Positions 62,801 to 64,000 of a stretch of DNA of 64,000 nt are shown one piece after another; the first letter of the stretch is position 1; each line of letters starts with the position of its first letter. A model generated the notes under the pieces. The model was not told the origin of the DNA, did no database searches, and saw only the letters and a list, made by a program, of their open reading frames with translations. Source of the stretch: Podospora pseudoanserina (lineage: Eukaryota > Ascomycota > Sordariomycetes > Sordariales > Podosporaceae); NCBI RefSeq assembly GCF_035222485.1, contig NC_085920.1, positions 8,604,001 to 8,668,000 on the forward strand, in the 5' to 3' direction. Both the position numbers and the translations under genes were made by a program.

Positions 62801-64000
62801 AGCAGCAGCCACCAATGCATGTGAAGAACAAGACCAGTCAGAGTTCATTGAACGAGAAGAAGTCATTGCCCCATCTCAAGACATCAGCCTCTTCGGCGGC
62901 CTTGAAACGGAAGGAGCAAGAGGAGCGCGAGGCTCAACGGAAGCGTGATGCCAAAGCCGAGCTTGAACGGAAACGCATTGCTGCCCAGAAGCAAGAGCAA
63001 CAGAGGGAGCGTATTGAGAAAGCCAAGGCCACCAGAGCACCCCCTCCGGCTGTTAGGTCACAGCCGAACGGGCCTCCTGATTACAGCATGGCAGACAAGG
63101 CTCCTGTGCGGCCTCCTTCTCGGTTGGGTTCCACTATGCATCAGGAAAGTCGACTTGTCAATCAGAGTTTGGCAAGCGGGAAAGCGCCTATGAAGCGTCC
63201 ACACCAGCAAGAGAATGAGGGCTTTTCCAAATCCAAGTCACAAAAGACCACCCAGGAGACCAAACCTATCAGAGTGAGCGAGGACTTTGACCAAGACATT
63301 GAGATGGCCGACAGCCAGCAGCGGACAATGAAGCCACCGTCTGTGAGGCCGTCGGCTGGGTTTAAGGTGAGTCGACCGGCAGGCCCCGTGGCGGTTGTAA
63401 TCTGGGAGGATGCTAAACGGATCACTCAGGACCCTTCCAACAAGTCCATGTTCTCGACAGGCTATGCCAACGTGCCTCCGCCCAGTGCGAGTAGAGACCT
63501 TTTCAAGGCCACCGTCACAGCACAGCATCACAGCACCGTCAAGCCGGCTTTGCACAACACAGCCCAATTCGCCAAAGGTGCCATTCCCTTTGCGCCCAAC
63601 CGCCCTACAGGACAGGCGGCAAATCCCCACAAGACCCCTGCTCGGCCTGGCGCTGGTGGTATTCCAAAGTCAGTCAACAGGACTGCGACTCGGTCATCTC
63701 CCCGTTTCCAGAACGGCGAGGCTATTGAACTCCCTGAGATTCAGACGGATGACGATGACGATGATGAAGACGAGCATATCATGGTGGCCGATTGGGCAGA
63801 TTCACCAGCTCTCAAACAGGCATTGCTGGCACAAGAACGCATGGACCCCATGCAAGTCTTTGGACCACCGGCCCCACTCAACATGGAGGAGGTATTTAGC
63901 AAGAGCAAGGACAGATGGCACAGATTCAGGGCGAGAACGAGCTCGGCCAACTGGAGTGGAACGGATAGGTTGACAGAAGACGAAGTCAGAAAGGATAACA
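59816..64000 (+). CDS. sli15: INCENP/Sli15-like chromosomal passenger protein, partial (right end cut)
   Basis: Scaffold of the chromosomal passenger complex that binds and activates Aurora kinase on centromeres and the spindle. Exons 59816-59991, 60052-60142, 60202-63366 and 63430 to beyond 64000 encode at least 1334 residues. The N-terminal helix region (RNELDWLNEHMAEIFSENQM) resembles INCENP's Survivin/Borealin-binding part, and FKTPGKLRGKTPMTTRKIRP follows. The middle is long, Ser/Pro-rich and disordered, with many SP/TP sites (RVPSPKK, RTSPQRQ, PARSSPVRTS) that suggest control by CDK. A single-alpha-helix-like charged stretch lies at about 62150-62380 (KEREKDSRAKEKEMKEVRR). Near the edge the IN-box begins (FSKSKDRWHRFRARTSSANW then SGTDRLTEDEV). 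The third intron (63367-63429, 63 nt) is stop-free in frame. The C-terminus lies outside the window. Confidence 0.88.

Overview
The window looks like chromosomal DNA of a filamentous ascomycete of the Sordariomycetes, most likely Sordariales. The evidence is short introns (about 50-80 nt) with GTRNGT donors, CTAAC-type branch points and CAG/TAG acceptors; long, gene-poor intergenic stretches; and proteins that match Neurospora/Podospora families (Hog1/OS-2, a group III G-alpha like GNA-3/MOD-D, and an ASD-4/AreB GATA factor). I see no transposon, rRNA, tRNA, CRISPR or prophage. Nineteen protein genes are supported, eighteen complete and one running off the right edge. All coordinates and splice sites were read by eye from the sequence.

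Left third (1-28 kb): six genes lie on the minus strand, separated by 1-4 kb gaps. They are hog1 (stress MAP kinase), glycogen phosphorylase, a gna-3-like G-alpha subunit, ARP9 (SWI/SNF-RSC actin-related protein), a SYLF-domain (Ysc84-like) protein and an F-box protein. Hog1, G-alpha (cAMP signalling) and glycogen phosphorylase belong to connected stress and nutrient pathways in fungi. The order is suggestive, but no operon-like coupling is implied.

Middle (30-44 kb): an RNF216-like RBR ubiquitin ligase with a hydrophobic hairpin inserted inside its IBR domain; the GATA factor asd-4/areB, which appears to have two promoters and two N-termini; KRR1 (ribosome biogenesis); an MDR oxidoreductase; RNase H2 subunit C; REX4 exonuclease; and the MYST acetyltransferase ESA1.

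Right third (44-64 kb): MCM6 helicase; a secreted polysaccharide deacetylase with three N-terminal modules; TRAPPIII subunit TRS85; CHMP7/Chm7 ESCRT-III; RAD18 E3 ligase; and the 5' part of INCENP/SLI15, which reaches the IN-box region before the window ends. ARP9, ESA1, MCM6, RAD18 and INCENP act in chromatin, replication and chromosome maintenance, but they are interspersed with unrelated genes.

The observations most worth checking are the RBR ligase with a split IBR domain, the two-promoter structure of asd-4/areB (phase-perfect upstream exons), two introns that are multiples of three and free of stops (CHMP7 and INCENP), a 46-nt terminal exon of ARP9 that simple ORF calling would miss, and a 467-codon ORF in the gna-3 upstream region that I think is probably not a gene.
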